From: Gigaspora margarita
Taxonomy: Eukaryota; Glomeromycota; Glomeromycetes; Diversisporales; Gigasporaceae
Reading direction: 5' to 3'
DNA: 64,000 nt
Assembly: GCA_009809945.1 (NCBI GenBank)
Contig: WTPW01000454.1
Span: 83,066 to 147,065, forward strand
Part shown: positions 11,197-22,926 of the stretch, piece after piece
Layout of the letters: every line of letters starts with the position of its first letter
How positions within the stretch are numbered: the first letter of the stretch is position 1
The notes under the pieces: model-generated
Databases searched by the model: none
The model's input: the letters and a program-made list of their open reading frames with translations, nothing else
What the model was told of the DNA's origin: nothing
Made by a program: the position numbers and the translations under genes

Positions 11197-12289
11197 CTGT
11201 GGGGCAAATCTTACGTTTTTGATACTCCTGCACTTACTTTTTTGATACTGATCGATATGAAAATCCTAGTAAAAATAAGAATTTTCAAAAATTTGAGCGA
11301 AGATATCTTGGCAACCATAGGACCAAATTTGGTAAAGCTTTTTTTATTTGAATTCTATGGCTTCATAGAATTCAAATAAAAAAAANNNNNNNNNNNNNNN
11401 NNNNNNNNNNNNNNNNNNNNNNNNNNNNNNNNNNNNNNNNNNNNNNNNNNNNNNNNNNNNNNNNNNNNNNNNNNNNNNNNNNNNNNNNNNNNNNNNNNNN
11501 NNNNNNNNNNNNNNNNNNNNNNNNNNNNNNNNNNNNNNNNNNNNNNNNNNNNNNNNNNNNNNNNNNNNNNNNNNNNNNNNNNNNNNNNNNNNNNNNNNNN
11601 NNNNNNNNNNNNNNNNNNNNNNNNNNNNNNNNNNNNNNNNNNNNNNNNNNNNNNNNNNNNNNNNNNNNNNNNNNNNNNNNNNNNNNNNNNNNNNNNNNNN
11701 NNNNNNNNNNNNNNNNNNNNNNNNNNNNNNNNNNNNNNNNNNNNNNNNNNNNNNNNNNNNNNNNNNNNNNNNNNNNNNNNNNNNNNNNNNNNNNNNNNNN
11801 NNNNNNNNNNNNNNNNNNNNNNNNNNAAAAAATTTGGCGCAGCTTCTATTTTGATAGTTTTGACTTTGAGCGAAGATATCTTGACAACCACTTGACTAAA
11901 TATGATAAAAATTTTTTTATTTGAATTATATGAAGCAAAAAAAAAAGGTTTTATCAAATTTGGTCAGATGGTTGTTGAGGTATCTTCGCTCAAAGTTAGA
12001 TAAAAAATTTGGCGCATCTTCTATTTTGATAGGCATTTTGATTTTTTCTGACTTTGAGCGAAGATAACTTGACAATCACTTGACTAAATTCGATGGATTT
12101 TTTTTATTTGAATTCTATGAAGCCATAGAATTCAAATAAAAAAGTTTTACCAAATTTGGTCTTATGGTTGCCAAGATATCTTCGCTCAAAGTTATGAAAA
12201 TTCTTATTTTTACTGGGATTTTCATGTCGATCAGTATCAAAAAAGTAAGTGCAGGAGTATCAAAAATGTAAGATTTGCTACTGTGGGAT
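11197..12289. repeat. Long palindrome inside Tc1-type element, gap at centre
   Basis: The arms run from GGGGCAAATCTTACG through CACTTACTTTTTTGATACTG and TTGAGCGAAGATATCTTGGC and are mirrored at 12130-12285. The centre, 11386-11826, is N. The inner arms repeat the motif ACTAAAT..GATAAAAATTTTTTTATTTGAATT several times in both orientations, so this is a multiple, not a single, hairpin. Confidence 0.85.
11386..11826. other. Assembly gap (N run)
   Basis: A run of N. Inverted AATTCAAATAAAAA-type sequence lies on both sides, so the gap probably reflects an unresolved hairpin. Confidence 0.95.
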
Positions 12290-12388
12290 CAGGTGGTCAC
12301 ATGATATAAATTTTGTGCTGTGTTTACTTACCCGATTTTGAGCAATAGTTTCTCCCAAAGTGTCATAATAATATGGTAGACCACTGTA

Positions 12389-13445
12389 GCTCGCTTATAT
12401 CTTTATCTTTCAAATAACTATCAAACAATTAATTACAAAAAATTTACAGAAGACTTTGACTTTAGACCTAAGTATCCTAAAATTGAATCTACTATTGATA
12501 GTATTGATGAAGACAAACCTTTTTTTGAAATTAAATCCAATTCTAGATTTAATATTTAATATTTTATTTAATATCTAAAAACTGCATTTCTTCAAAACTA
12601 CTGTGTTCTATTCTTTTCTAACTCATTAGATCACTACAAGGAGTGGTTTAATAAATTTTTCCCAAACTATGCTTGTCAATTTGATACACCACAAATTGAA
12701 AGAGATACCTATATTTATCTCAAAAATAAGATCCATTAACAATATTTTCCAATTAAAAAAATTTCTACCTACTCAATTTGAATTTCAAGAACAACAAAAA
12801 CCTTTACAATGACAACATGAAGCTACCAAAGCCACTAACTTCCATATGCTTTTTTGTGATAACAAAAGCTATGAATATTTGGAAGGAAAAAACTTTTACA
12901 ACAAAGACAAACTATATAAAGATATACTTGAAAAATCTTATACAATTTATTCTATAAAAAAAGTAGAAACACTTTATGAACCTAAACTTGACTCATCTAT
13001 TTTTTATATTAATGGAAAACATGAAGCCNCNNTTAAACAAACNATACCAACCAAAATACTTGAAAACTTAGCAAAAGAAGCAGAAGNGGCAGTTTGTAAA
13101 TTAAATAATATTACCTCTAGCTTAAAATGCTATAGGTTTTATTTTTATAAATATCTTGCTCTTTATCACAAAACTGCTTTAGAAAACCATAATATTCCTA
13201 ACACATCCAAACAAGAGGCTATGGATAAAGCTACACATACAGTTATTGATACTCATTTTCTTGCTAGAGTTATTACATATTTTGATTGTATCAAAAACCA
13301 AACTCACTTCTCTTCACAAATTGCCAAATATTACAAAGAAACTGCATATGTAGAAGCAAAAAATTTTATAAAACAAAAATTTAATCTCAACTTTCAACCT
13401 ATTACAAATTTAGAATCTCTTTTTCTAGATCATTCTTTTCATTAA
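12389..13445 (+). pseudogene. LINE ORF1, 3' half
   Basis: After the Tc1 insertion the LINE resumes. A frame reads FTEDFDFRPKYPKIESTIDS, then after stops HYKEWFNKFFPNYACQFD, then a long open frame at 12846-13445 (199 codons, containing YEYLEGKNFYNKDKLYKDIL) that ends in LFLDHSFH and a stop. Several N bases at 13029-13087 make some residues unknown. The sequence is lysine-rich and hydrophilic, as expected for the RNA-binding ORF1 product, but I recognise no named domain. The in-frame stop just before 12846 (TGA after AAACCTTTACAA) shows decay. Confidence 0.5.
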
Positions 13446-13447
13446 GC

Positions 13448-13936
13448 TTGTCTTTTACAAACAACATAAATGTAGCCACCACCTTATTAAAAGATGCACC
13501 CATTGTAGTTAATAAGGAGAATGATGTAAGTAGGCAGGTGGATAATCCTATTTACATGGAGGTCCATGATAATGACAGTCAGATCCAATGCACAAAACAG
13601 ACTATGGATACTGGTGCAGCTGTGAGAGCTGAGGCTAAAATGGTGAGCAACCTTGTAAAAGACACAAACAGCTCCTCAGATAATATTACATCATACCACT
13701 CTGAGAAAACTTGTTACAATCTATTCTTACAACAACACAATCTTCCCCTACTCTCAAAACCACAAACTCTTAAATCCTTTATTAAACATTTGATTAAACA
13801 ATCCTTTTTTTATCCCTATAAAATATCTATAAATATAACTATATTAGAAACCCATGTATATCTTAGTATTAAAGACAAACTTCTTCCAGATCATATCTTA
13901 CTACTATCCAACCAATTTCCTATCTATTACAACTAA
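13448..13936 (+). CDS. LINE internal ORF, 162 codons, unknown role
   Basis: An open frame begins three bases after the previous stop. It starts MSFTNNINVATTLLKDAP, is rich in Ser, Thr, Asn and Asp in its first 90 residues, and becomes hydrophobic and aromatic towards the end (SFFYPYKISINITIL). It lies directly upstream of the endonuclease and may be the C-terminal end of ORF1 or the linker at the start of ORF2. Base composition around 13500-13680 is less AT-rich than the rest of the LINE. No domain recognised. Confidence 0.4.
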   Translation: MSFTNNINVATTLLKDAPIVVNKENDVSRQVDNPIYMEVHDNDSQIQCTKQTMDTGAAVRAEAKMVSNLVKDTNSSSDNITSYHSEKTCYNLFLQQHNLPLLSKPQTLKSFIKHLIKQSFFYPYKISINITILETHVYLSIKDKLLPDHILLLSNQFPIYYN

Positions 13937-14029
13937 CCTATTAAATCTTCACATAACAACCACCAAGAAAATAACCCTTTTTCTTTTGCAACAACTTCCC
14001 AATTAGACAATTCCATATCTTTACAATCA

Positions 14030-14754
14030 ACTCTTAATCTTAATATTGCTACACACAATGTTCAAGGCTATAATGCTCCTCTCAAAAAACATCTTTGGGA
14101 AGAATTTTGCCTCTCAAACAATATTCAAATCTGTGCATAACTTAAACCAAACTTGCTGAATCTAAACCCAAAAAGTTCTTTAACAACAAGCATTTTACAT
14201 ATTTTTGGTCTTGTCTAAACAATTCTGCTGAAAGCACTGGTATTATGATTAATAACTCTATAAAATCTCATATTCACAATGTAATTACACACTCTGGAGA
14301 AGCAGTTGCAATTGATCTATTTTTTAAATATGATTTTAAATTCCAAATTATTTCTGTATATCTTTCTTCAACCAACCAACAAATACAAAACCAATCTTAA
14401 GAAACTATTATATCATGAATACAAGATGCACTCTCTTTAAATTTACATTACATTATCTTAGGCGATTTTAATAAATCCCTTTTTTTAAACAATAACTCTA
14501 TTGCAAAAACTAAACTTCTTTCTTATTTACATTACAATAGCATGTATGATCTGGCTAATCATACTAACAATACCCAACACACCTGGCAGCATGGCGATTT
14601 AAGCAGCTGCATTGATTATACATGGGCACATGATACAATAATACCATATCTCATAGACTTTTCACTTCAACTACCACTATTTACTACTCATAGTAACCAT
14701 CTTATTCTTATTTCTAAATGGATATTTCTATTTGCATTATCTTCAAAACTTTAG
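14030..14754 (+). pseudogene. LINE endonuclease (APE-type) domain, decayed
   Basis: The motifs appear in the family order: IATHNVQGYN at the N-terminus, then TKLAESKPKKFF (matching the ETK region), ILGDFN at about 14455-14472, SSCIDYTWA, and HSNHLIL in place of the final DH. In active elements this domain nicks the target DNA so that reverse transcription can be primed. Here it is split by stops at about 14138, 14398 and 14416 and by a frameshift. The last open piece is 14542-14754. The asparagine in HSNHLIL replaces the usual aspartate, another sign of inactivity. Confidence 0.8.
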
Positions 14755-15419
14755 CACAAAACATGTTGCAAAAGAAGAATTTTTCAATACAAACTTATGG
14801 ATCAAGCAAAATGGGAAGAATTTTCTTCTTAATGCCAATACAACATCATTCACAACAATACTCCTCTTTCTTCTAGCTCTACTTAATCTATAGAATGCAC
14901 ATGGCACAAGATCCAAACTAGCTTTATTAATGCTGCTCTCAAAACTATCCCTAACAAAAAGTTCACAGTTCAGAATTTCCTTAAAATTATTGGAAATATT
15001 ATGCAACAAACTAAATATTCACTATCACACAACCAACCTATACCTACTACAACCCTTGCCCATATTCAAAATATTAATTTCAAACACCAATTCTCTATCT
15101 CTTTTTCATCTTCTTGCCAATTAGATTTATCTAATTGGCTACTCCAAACCAAAGTATACTGTAAAACTCTATACAATGCTAGAAATCTAGACATCATATT
15201 AAAACAGCTATTAATACTATATGTGAAAGATCACTTACTCATCCAACTAAAATGATCAATAGCATCCTTATTCATCATACTGATCCTGTTCACTTTGATA
15301 ATATAAAAACCCAAACAAATATTCTCACAGATCTTACAGAAATTAAAGATTATATCTGATCACATTTTTGTCAGTGGACTACAAACTATACCTATAACCA
15401 ACATATCTACTCTACTATT

Positions 15420-16450
15420 TGGCAATCTGAATACTTACCCAAACCTGATATTATATCTGAATGGTACAATCCTATTCTAGAACCAATTACTCTAGATAAA
15501 ACTATTAATACTATCAACAACTTTCCAAACAACAAAGTTTGTAGTCCTTCTGGCATTAGTTATAAAATGCTAAAGCATGCAGGCCTACAAACTATTACTG
15601 CTATTACAGCACTATTGAACTGGTGCTTAATATCTGGCTCAATTTTCAAACAATGGAAATATGGTTGCATTTTTTCTATTACCAAAAAACCAACCTTTGA
15701 TGAACATTTACACAATACCTGACCAATCAGCCTAATTGAACACATTAAAAAACTATATACTAAAATTCTCACCAATCATTTGAACTCTGTTTTTTCCTCT
15801 TACAATATCCTTAATCCACACAACTATGTTGCACTTCCTGGCAACAGTACTAATATCCCAATTCATATTCTTAACAATTTTATTGAAGATACAAATTGCA
15901 ATAAAAAGGAGATCTGGCTTTTGTCTCAGGATATGAGCAAAGCATATGACTCAGTTAACATAGATCTTTTTATTCTATCTCTAAAAAGACTTAATATGCC
16001 ACCACACCTTACAACAATTCTTACCAATCTTCTTATACAAAGAACCAATAGAGTAATTACTAATCTTGGGCTTACATCTCCTTATGAAGTTCATGATAGA
16101 ATAGATTAGAGTGAAACTATTACACCTCTTTTCTGGTGAATCTACTATGATCCTCTCATTACCAAAATTTCTAGCTCTTATACTGGTTACCAATCTTCTG
16201 TATCTTGGCTTTCTAGTATATCTCCACATATTTATGATTCTCTACAAGTATCAACATCTGTTCTTGCATACATGGATAATACTCTATGGATTGCAGAATC
16301 TCAATAACAACTAGAAAATATCCTTTATATAGCATCTTCATTTTACCAAATGGCTAATATTACAGTCAATCTACAAAAATCTATTCTTGTATCCAACTCT
16401 GCACATACACCTTTGATTTCCTTTTTAAGCTATAGTATTCAATGCCAACC
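15420..16450 (+). pseudogene. LINE reverse transcriptase domain, inactivated
   Basis: Visible RT landmarks are PSGISYKMLKH near 15550, the palm motif QDMSKAYDSVN near 15940 (first catalytic Asp intact), DRID-stop-SETITPLFW near 16095-16136, and LAYMDNTLW near 16265-16290. The last should be a YxDD box: the second aspartate is Asn here. Stops stand at positions normally held by Gln, Arg or Trp (15720, 16108, 16137). The longest open pieces are 15780-16109 and 16111-16314. The domain would have copied the element's RNA into DNA at the target site; it is dead. Confidence 0.85.
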
Positions 16451-16585
16451 TCCTACAACATTTTAAATTTCTTGGGTGCTGGTTTTTTACTTCACCAAAA
16501 TCTACAATACAGTCTAAACTAATTATTCAAAAAGCTTATGAGCTTATCAATACACTTGATACTAAACTATTACTAATAAACAAGC

Positions 16586-17236
16586 ATGCTATATTATAAC
16601 AATGTTATTATACCTATTCTTGAGTACTGCATTCACAACACAATTCTTTCTTATTCAACATGCAACAAAATTCTTTCTAAATATCTTACTGTTGCTAAAC
16701 ACAAAGCAAGGCTAGCCAAAAATACATCTAATAGCACTATGCTTAACCACAATATATATGGAATTAAAAATATTTGGGATATACAATTACAATACCACCT
16801 TTCTACCTTCTTGATTAGACTCAACAATCCATATTTACTTGGTAGCAGTACACATATTCAATTACAACAATTACAAAACAATCTATGGTCTACAACTAAC
16901 ATACTACAACACCCTAACCCTATCATTGATGGCCCTAACAAATACTCTACTACTTTCAAATTAATTCAATTCCTTAATTACTTAGAAACTTCTATATCTG
17001 CACATACTGAAATTTTACATCCATTTACTATTAATCTACTCTATACTTCACTTGAATTCCTTTTGCACTATCATCATCAATATACAACATTTAAATGCCA
17101 ATTGCACTCAAAGCATATTTTATTTTTAGAGCAACTTACTTCTTATAATAATACAACCCTTTTATCTTCGTTACACATTTCTCCTAGAATTCTTAATCTT
17201 ATTCTAGACAAAATACCCAATTGGTTCCTAACTTGA
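16586..17236 (+). pseudogene. LINE ORF2 linker between RT and RNase H
   Basis: An uninterrupted 216-codon frame starts MLYYNNVIIPILEYCIHNTI and continues with KHKARLAKNTSNSTMLNH and YGIKNIWDIQLQYHLSTFL. The Y..I.P.LEY start is the typical thumb/connection region after a LINE reverse transcriptase. It is a piece of ORF2, not an independent gene. The frame continues in decayed form to about 17760 (including ILDVFLTSLTTKNSNL before a stop). Confidence 0.65.
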
Positions 17237-17799
17237 AAACAAAATTCTTTCCAATAATACTACTCATCATATCTGCTCTTCTTTACAACTCTCTAATATT
17301 AATTCACTTTTATTTCAAACTGGTCACTTTAATCCTAAATCTAAACCTTGGCTTATTTCCTATTTTGATCAAGAAATTATAATTTGAAAAGCTCAACAAT
17401 TTAACAATACTACTAATACTATTTCTATAACACATTGGAATATACAAAGTGATTATAGTATTATATCTCTTTATCCTACTCCTGATATACATTGCACTCC
17501 CTGCTCTGGATGCTCTCTTAATTCCAATAGGATCCAGAATACTGTACTTTAGATATATTAGCTACTCTATCTACTAAATTCTTGGGTAGAAAAACCTATA
17601 CTCAACTTACAAACAAACTCCAACTTAATGCTAATCATCTTGATCTGTTATATTCTATTGCATCCCGGCATTTTATCTATACTCCTCTTCTACCCCAAAT
17701 GATAATACACAATAATCCTATTCTAGATGTTTTTCTAACTTCTTTAACTACTAAAAACTCCAATCTATAGCACAATCTAACTCTTTACTTTCAAATTTT

Positions 17800-18300
17800 T
17801 GCTTCTATACTGATGGTTCAGTTATTAATATCTCTAATCCAAAATGCTCCATGGGAATTGTATGGATTCAATTTTCAATAACAATATTTCTTACTCTTTC
17901 TCTGCACAAATTCAAAACTGCCATCATCATACAAAGCTGAACTAATTGCTATACTATCTGCAATTTGTACTTGCCTTCAAAACAGCAATATAGATATATA
18001 TACTGATTCCCAATCCATTATTTCAAAGTACAACACACTTATTTCAAACACACAAAATCACATCAAACTATATTCTTACAATTACTGGCTTATTTGGCAT
18101 ACTCTTCTTAACCTTATTAAATTATATTCATTTATATTACACTATACAAAGTACAAGCACATAGCAATAATGAATACAACAATAAAGATAATAAACTTGC
18201 AAAAAACTATTCTTCCTCACCTATTCTAGAATTTAGCCTCAAAACATTTACAACCCTTCTTTCACTTTTATCTACAAAAAACATAACATTGAACAACCAA
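17800..18300 (+). pseudogene. LINE RNase H domain, decayed
   Basis: FYTDGSVINISNPKCSMGIVW at about 17808-17870 gives the TDGS start of RNase H, with its first catalytic aspartate. Further on, a shifted frame carries AELIAILSAICTCLQ (the conserved glutamate region), IYTDSQSII (second aspartate) and KVQAHSNNEYNNKDNKLAK, the late VxAHxGxxxNxxAD-like block. Several single-base shifts separate these. RNase H would remove the RNA template after first-strand synthesis. This domain explains the SDS and HSNN motifs without any separate gene. Confidence 0.75.
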
Positions 18301-18489
18301 CACATCATGCTATAAAAAATATTTGTAATGCACATACTATTGCTATATGGTCCTCCCAGCACAGAATTCAACAAATTATTCCTCTTTCTTAACAAATTGA
18401 TTGGAATGCAACTTGGTTATATCTTTATCATAACTACAAGTGTACTTATAATTATATAACTTTCAACTCTGTTCTCAAAAATTATCATA

Positions 18490-18909
18490 TCCGCGGATTT
18501 TTGGAATTTACTATTAAAAATTCCAAAAATCTTTAACAGCGAATAACTTTTGTTCCACTTGTTTGTTTTTGATGAAACAACTACCAAAATGATCACATCG
18601 ATGAGACGATTCTAATGAACTCAAAATCGTTAAAACCCAATCACTGGATCCAGAGATCGTTAACGATTTGTATCACTTCAGGTATTTAAGGATTGGTTTT
18701 TTCAATCCTTAAACATCCGAAGTGATACAAATCGTTAACGATCTCTGGATCCAGTAATTGGATTTTAACGATTTTGGGTTCATTAGAATCGTCTCATCGA
18801 TGTGATCATTTTGGTAGTTGTTTCATCAAAAACGAGCAAGTGGAACAAAAGTTATTCACTGTTAAAGATTTTTAGAATTTTTAATAGTAAATTCCAAAAA
18901 ATCCGCGGA
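18490..18909. mobile_element. 420-bp near-perfect palindrome, TA target duplication
   Basis: Two arms of about 200 bp start TCCGCGGATTTTTGGAATTT and include CATCGATGAGACGATTCTAA and GATCTCTGGATCCAGT. The small loop near 18695 is itself self-complementary (AAGGATTGGTTTTTTCAATCCTT). TA lies on both sides. It lies in the LINE between RNase H and the C-terminal tail. The near identity of the arms suggests a recent insertion. Confidence 0.9.
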
Positions 18910-18911
18910 TA

Positions 18912-19212
18912 TGTTTTGAATTAAATGTATGCTACATATGCTTCCTACACTTCTTATTTTCTTTCTACAAACCCTTCTTTCCACATATACCCAACTTGTA
19001 TTACATGCAATCAAACTAATCACCAACTCCACTGGTTACTTTGCCCAGACTCAAATAATATATTAAACATTATCCAAAATACAATCCAAAATTTTTCCTT
19101 TTCAGACTTATAGATATATCATCTACAGAAATACAGCAACTACATAACAATCTTATAACACACTACTGCTTTTCCCCTACACAATCTACATCTTTTAATA
19201 CTACAACCTTTA
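18912..19212 (+). pseudogene. LINE C-terminal zinc-binding tail, first part
   Basis: The open frame 18925-19113 contains CITCNQTNHQLHWLLCP, a C-x2-C...H...C pattern comparable with CIMCNNREKETQEHLAEC in the second LINE fragment at about 25790. This cysteine/histidine motif after RNase H is typical for C-termini of fungal LINE ORF2 proteins. The sequence continues to the foldback at 19213 and resumes at 20271. Confidence 0.6.
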
Positions 19213-20270
19213 ACAGTCAGAGTGAATGTCACACCGAGTGAAAAATAATAGTAAAAATTATAATAAAAACATATAAATTTACTATAAACTTTAAGCAAAA
19301 CATTCTTTTTAGCTTACAGATTAACTTTTTTCAAACTTTGGGATTAAGCATATCAAGGATAGTAAATTAAGGTTATTTAGAATACTTATTTAAAATTTTG
19401 CAAATTTTGTACAAATCAAAAATGTAACTTCGCGAAAAACAAATATTTGCTAATTTTAAGATAATAAATACATGTAAAAACATGCTCTGAACAACTTTAC
19501 TTAGGCGACAAAAGTAGGTTACCTTGTAAGAAAAATGGGGTTTATATTTACTAATGTTAAAATTTATCGTATTTCATGATAAAACTTTTTTCTTTATTAG
19601 GTAACCTACTTTGGGCTCTTAAGCAAAGTTGTTCAGCATGTAATTTTACATCACATTTGAGGTTAAAACACATTTTTCGGACCTTTTACTAAGTGAAAAA
19701 TGGATTTAAAGTTAGAAAAATTTTTTTTTAAAAAAAATTTTTTAAAAAATATTTTTTCTAACTTTAAACCCATTTTTCACTTAGTAAAAGGTCCAAAAAA
19801 CACGTTTCAACCTCAAATGTAATGTAAAATTACATGCTGAACAACTTTGCTTAAGAGCCCAAAGTAGGGTACCTAATTAGAAAAAAAGTTTTATTATGAA
19901 ATATAAAAATTTTAACTTTAGTACATTGATAACCCATTTTTCTTACAAGGTAACCTACTTTCATCGCCTAAGTAAAGTTGTTCAGAGCATGTTTTTACAT
20001 GTATTTATATCTTAAAATTGGCAAATATTTGTTTTTCATGAAGTTACATTTTCGATTTGTACAAAATTTGCAAAATTTTAAAAAAGTGTTCTAAATAACT
20101 TTAATCTACTATCCTCGATATGCTTAATTCCAAAGTTTGAAAAAAAGTTAATCTGTAAACTGAAAAGAATGTTTTGCTTAAAGTTTACAGTAAATTTATA
20201 TATTTTTATTATAATTTTTATTATGAACTAACACTCATATATTAACAGGTGTGACATATTTCCTAACTGT
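19213..20270. mobile_element. 1058-bp foldback element, TA target duplication (box-1 family)
   Basis: The ends read ACAGTCAGAGTGAATGTCAC and the inverse of ACAGTTAGGAAATATGTCAC, flanked by TA. The arms pair over about 500 bp, with the centre in a poly-A/T stretch around 19735. Each arm holds TGCTNAACAACTTTRCTTA-type boxes (at about 19487 and 19635, mirrored at about 19835 and 19983) followed by AAAGTAGGTTACCT. Related to 32165-32735 and 41265-42288. No coding capacity. It interrupts the LINE tail. Confidence 0.9.
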
Positions 20271-20835
20271 TAATACTACAATTCAAAGCTTTATTCCTAT
20301 ATCACTTAATATTATATCTCAATATACCTCTTACAAAAATGCATCTAATATTATTATTTCACAAAACACTTATGAACAGTTATAGAAACCATACTGTACA
20401 AAACTTGCACATTAGAAAACCTCACAAGATTTATTAAAACAACCTTCTCAATCTGTTTCTACTAAATCTCTACACATATCCGCTCACAATAGAGCTCTAT
20501 ATACTTATAATTGTATATGTGGCCTACCAGACCAGCTACATGAAAATGATACTAATACCTGCCCACCTGATGGGCTAGCACTTAGAAAAATAGACATTTA
20601 GTCATATAATTGGATCAAATATAGCTTTTCTACTAACTCAATTTTCTACATCCAAATCTAGATGAGTTTTAACCACTCTAGTAGGTTTAGGTTGCAGATA
20701 ATTTAGATAGAATTAGTTTATCTATGGTCTGAGCTTTAACTCTTGTATAATAATTTGTAATTTGAGAAACCCATGAGGAATCTTACACATTTTATTAATA
20801 AAGATAAAGGCAAAACCTCACCTTAACAACAAAAA
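20271..20835 (+). pseudogene. LINE C-terminal tail and 3' UTR
   Basis: A frame with two in-frame TAG codons (20383, 20413), each where a tryptophan is expected, reads TYEQL-stop-KPYCTKLAH-stop-KTSQDLLKQ, then SLHISAHNRALYTYNCICGL. It ends about 20600. The remaining 230 bp is a 3' untranslated region ending in TAATAAAGATAAAGG, a short spacer and AACAACAAAAAAAAA. Confidence 0.65.
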
Positions 20836-21339
20836 AAAATATTTGTTTTTTATAGGAATTTATGTGTTATTTTTGCAAGACTTAATTTTAAGAAAAATAG
20901 CCTTTGGCTATCAATTAGTAAAACAGGATATATTTTAATAAATTATAAGCAGGTTGGTAATAGAGTCAATATAACTCAATGATTATACAAGTGAACTTGT
21001 ATTTATTTACTCTTTTCAGAGCTTCATTGGCTCCATTACCAACCCTAATTACAATTTAAACAATAATTATTATTTAAGTTATAGATTTTTACAAAATATC
21101 TAATTTTATTTTCTTTATATAATGAACACTTATTAGTTAAAGAATTATTTTAATTAAATTATTGTAAAGTGCTATGCAGTATAGATCCTTATAAGTTGTA
21201 CCAGGAATATTCTGTAATAAAAATTCAATTTATATATGAATACTATTTTGAAAAATAGTGTCTTTAACTTTGTAAAGGATCTAGCAGGTATAAATCATTA
21301 ATTTGAATGAGAAATGTGTAATGGTCTACCCAACTATTA
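20836..21339. other. AT-rich stretch with one small inverted repeat
   Basis: GGTTGGTAATAGAGTCAAT at about 20952 is mirrored by ATTGGCTCCATTACCAACC ending at about 21044, a 93-bp MITE-like unit. No gene is visible. Confidence 0.5.
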
Positions 21340-21468
21340 GGGGTTTTATAATTAACAAATAAGTGATGTATTTTGAAAATAATTAGAATTTTAAATAGTA
21401 TTTTTACTATGTTGAATTATAAATCAGAAAATAAACTATGATTCTCTGATTTTAATTATGAAACCCCC
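21340..21468. mobile_element. 129-bp MITE, TA target duplication
   Basis: GGGGTTTTATAATTAA at the left is matched by the inverse TTAATTATGAAACCCCC at the right, with TA on both outer sides. Confidence 0.7.
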
Positions 21469-21780
21469 TATTGATTGAAAATTTGATTTATTGCACAGTT
21501 AAGTAATTAGATCTCAATAAAATAGCCCAAATAATATCATTATTTATATTATTAATCCTGTTCTAAAAGATACTTAAACCACTTTATCTGTATTAAATTA
21601 TACATTACAATTTGCATAAGTAATCAAGTCATAAAGTACATATTGAAGTGAACAAATAATATCTATATTTAATAAAAATCAAACTAAGCAAATAAACTAA
21701 ATTGACACCTCGATCAATAGATGTTCTTTACTACAAATTCATGTAATATTAATGAACTTAATTGTTTTATTTAAAATATG

Positions 21781-22926
21781 CAGTCACCTCTCTCTAATCT
21801 GGTCCTCTATATAACAAACTCTTGATAATCTGAACTGAAACCTTCAGAACAAATAATTTATATTTATTTACTTTAGATATACTGAATTTATATAATAAAT
21901 TTTGTAATTCGAATCTGAACACAAATTAATCAGTACATATAATATTTTATAAATAAATTTATTTTGTATTATGAATAAAATTTAAGGCACAACATAGAAG
22001 TAGCTTATTTTCAAATCTATAACAATAAATAAATAAATATGTTGTATTACCATATGTTCCCAAAAATATGCTATATTTTTTGCCCTATTTGGAACACAAA
22101 AAATTAGAAGTAGCTTATATGTGATTTTTGGCAATCAATTATAATTGCTACATAGTAAAGTTATAATTTTACTATATAAATTGATTATAAATGCTTAAGT
22201 AAACTTATTCTAAAGATTGAAATACATATGGGTAGTCAAAAGTAGAAACCAAGGAAATTGTTTCTAAGTAAATTTTTTCTAAACTTTAAATTAAAATATC
22301 TCAATAACTATTAAACCAAACTTGATAAAAATTTTTTAATTTTAATTTTATATAGTTATAGAATTAAAATAAAAAAAAATTTATTAGATTTTGGTTAATA
22401 TTTGTCAAGATATTTTAATTTAAAGTTTTAAAAAAACTTACTAAAAACCATTTTCTTGGTTTCTACTTTTGCGCGCCCATATATCCTAAAATTTTTATAT
22501 AAATCAGACAATGTTTTATTATTTGACTTTTAATTTTTACGTTCAACGAATATGTTTTTAAAAAAAATTAATTTTTTCTGTTGAATGTAAAAATTACAAG
22601 TCAAATAATAAAAAGTTATCCAATTTATATGAAAATTTCAAAATATACGCATTTTGATCTTTAGAATAAGTATACTTAAGCGCTTATGATCGATTTACAT
22701 AGTAAAATCATAACTTTACTATGTAGTGAGTATAATTGATTGTGAGAGTAGCTTATTTTTGGAACTAGCTTATTTTCAGATCACATGAGGTTAATTTTAT
22801 TGGTTATTTTATATACCAAATTTCTATTAGTATTCAGTTTAGAAAGAGAAATTTTGTATTCTGGACTTTCTCTATACTGAACAAAATCTTTTGGGACAGC
22901 CTGTTCAGATAAGAGAGGGGCAACTG
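21781..22926. mobile_element. 1.15-kb element with pogo/Tigger-like ends
   Basis: The left end CAGTCACCTCTCTCTAATCTG and the inverse right end CAGTTGCCCCTCTCTTATCTG match. The right flank is TA; the left is TG, probably a mutated TA. The CAGT..CTCTCTAA termini resemble pogo/Tigger-type elements. A separate palindrome at 22130-22745 is nested inside. Confidence 0.65.
22130..22745. repeat. Palindrome nested in the 21781-22926 element
   Basis: GCAATCAATTATAATTGC and CTACATAGTAAAG at the left are mirrored by CTTTACTATGTAGTGAG and TATAATTGATTGTG at the right. The inner arms carry GAAACCAAGGAAA and a GATAAAAATTTTTTAATTTTAATT / ATAGAATTAAAATAAAAAAAA hairpin at 22328-22380, resembling the core of the palindromes at 11.3-12.2 kb and 35.8-36.0 kb. 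Confidence 0.75.

Larger units (their letters stand above)
9998..12386 (-). mobile_element. 2.4-kb Tc1/mariner-type element with long TIRs
   Basis: Both ends read CAGTGG(C/T)CTACCATATTATTATG as inverted repeats extending about 100 bp (including TTGCTCAAAATCGGGTAAG), and TA flanks both sides (9996-9997, 12387-12388). A decayed transposase lies inside on the minus strand. From about 11197 to 12289 the interior is itself a long palindrome (TTGAGCGAAGATATCTTG arms) whose centre is a 441-bp assembly gap. The same termini occur at 60430 and 63968. It sits inside the LINE ORF1, so it inserted after the LINE. Confidence 0.9.
8430..20835 (+). mobile_element. Dead LINE (non-LTR retrotransposon), three nested insertions
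   Basis: A plus-strand LINE runs from an ORF1-like region, through an APE-type endonuclease and reverse transcriptase, to RNase H and a C-terminal zinc-binding tail. It ends near AATAAAGATAAAGGC and a poly-A run at about 20830. It is interrupted by a Tc1-type element (9998-12386), a 420-bp palindrome (18490-18909) and a 1058-bp foldback (19213-20270), all with TA at both edges. Without them the LINE would be about 8.5 kb. Stops and frameshifts occur in every domain. Domain order fits RNase-H-bearing fungal LINEs; the exact clade cannot be settled by eye. The start is uncertain. Confidence 0.8.

Noticed and set aside
11355..11957. 200-codon open frame across the N gap
   Set aside because: Almost all codons are unknown bases; the frame is open only because N cannot form a stop.
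14743..15009. Minus-strand 88-codon frame
   Set aside because: It lies antisense to the LINE between endonuclease and reverse transcriptase and is a shadow.
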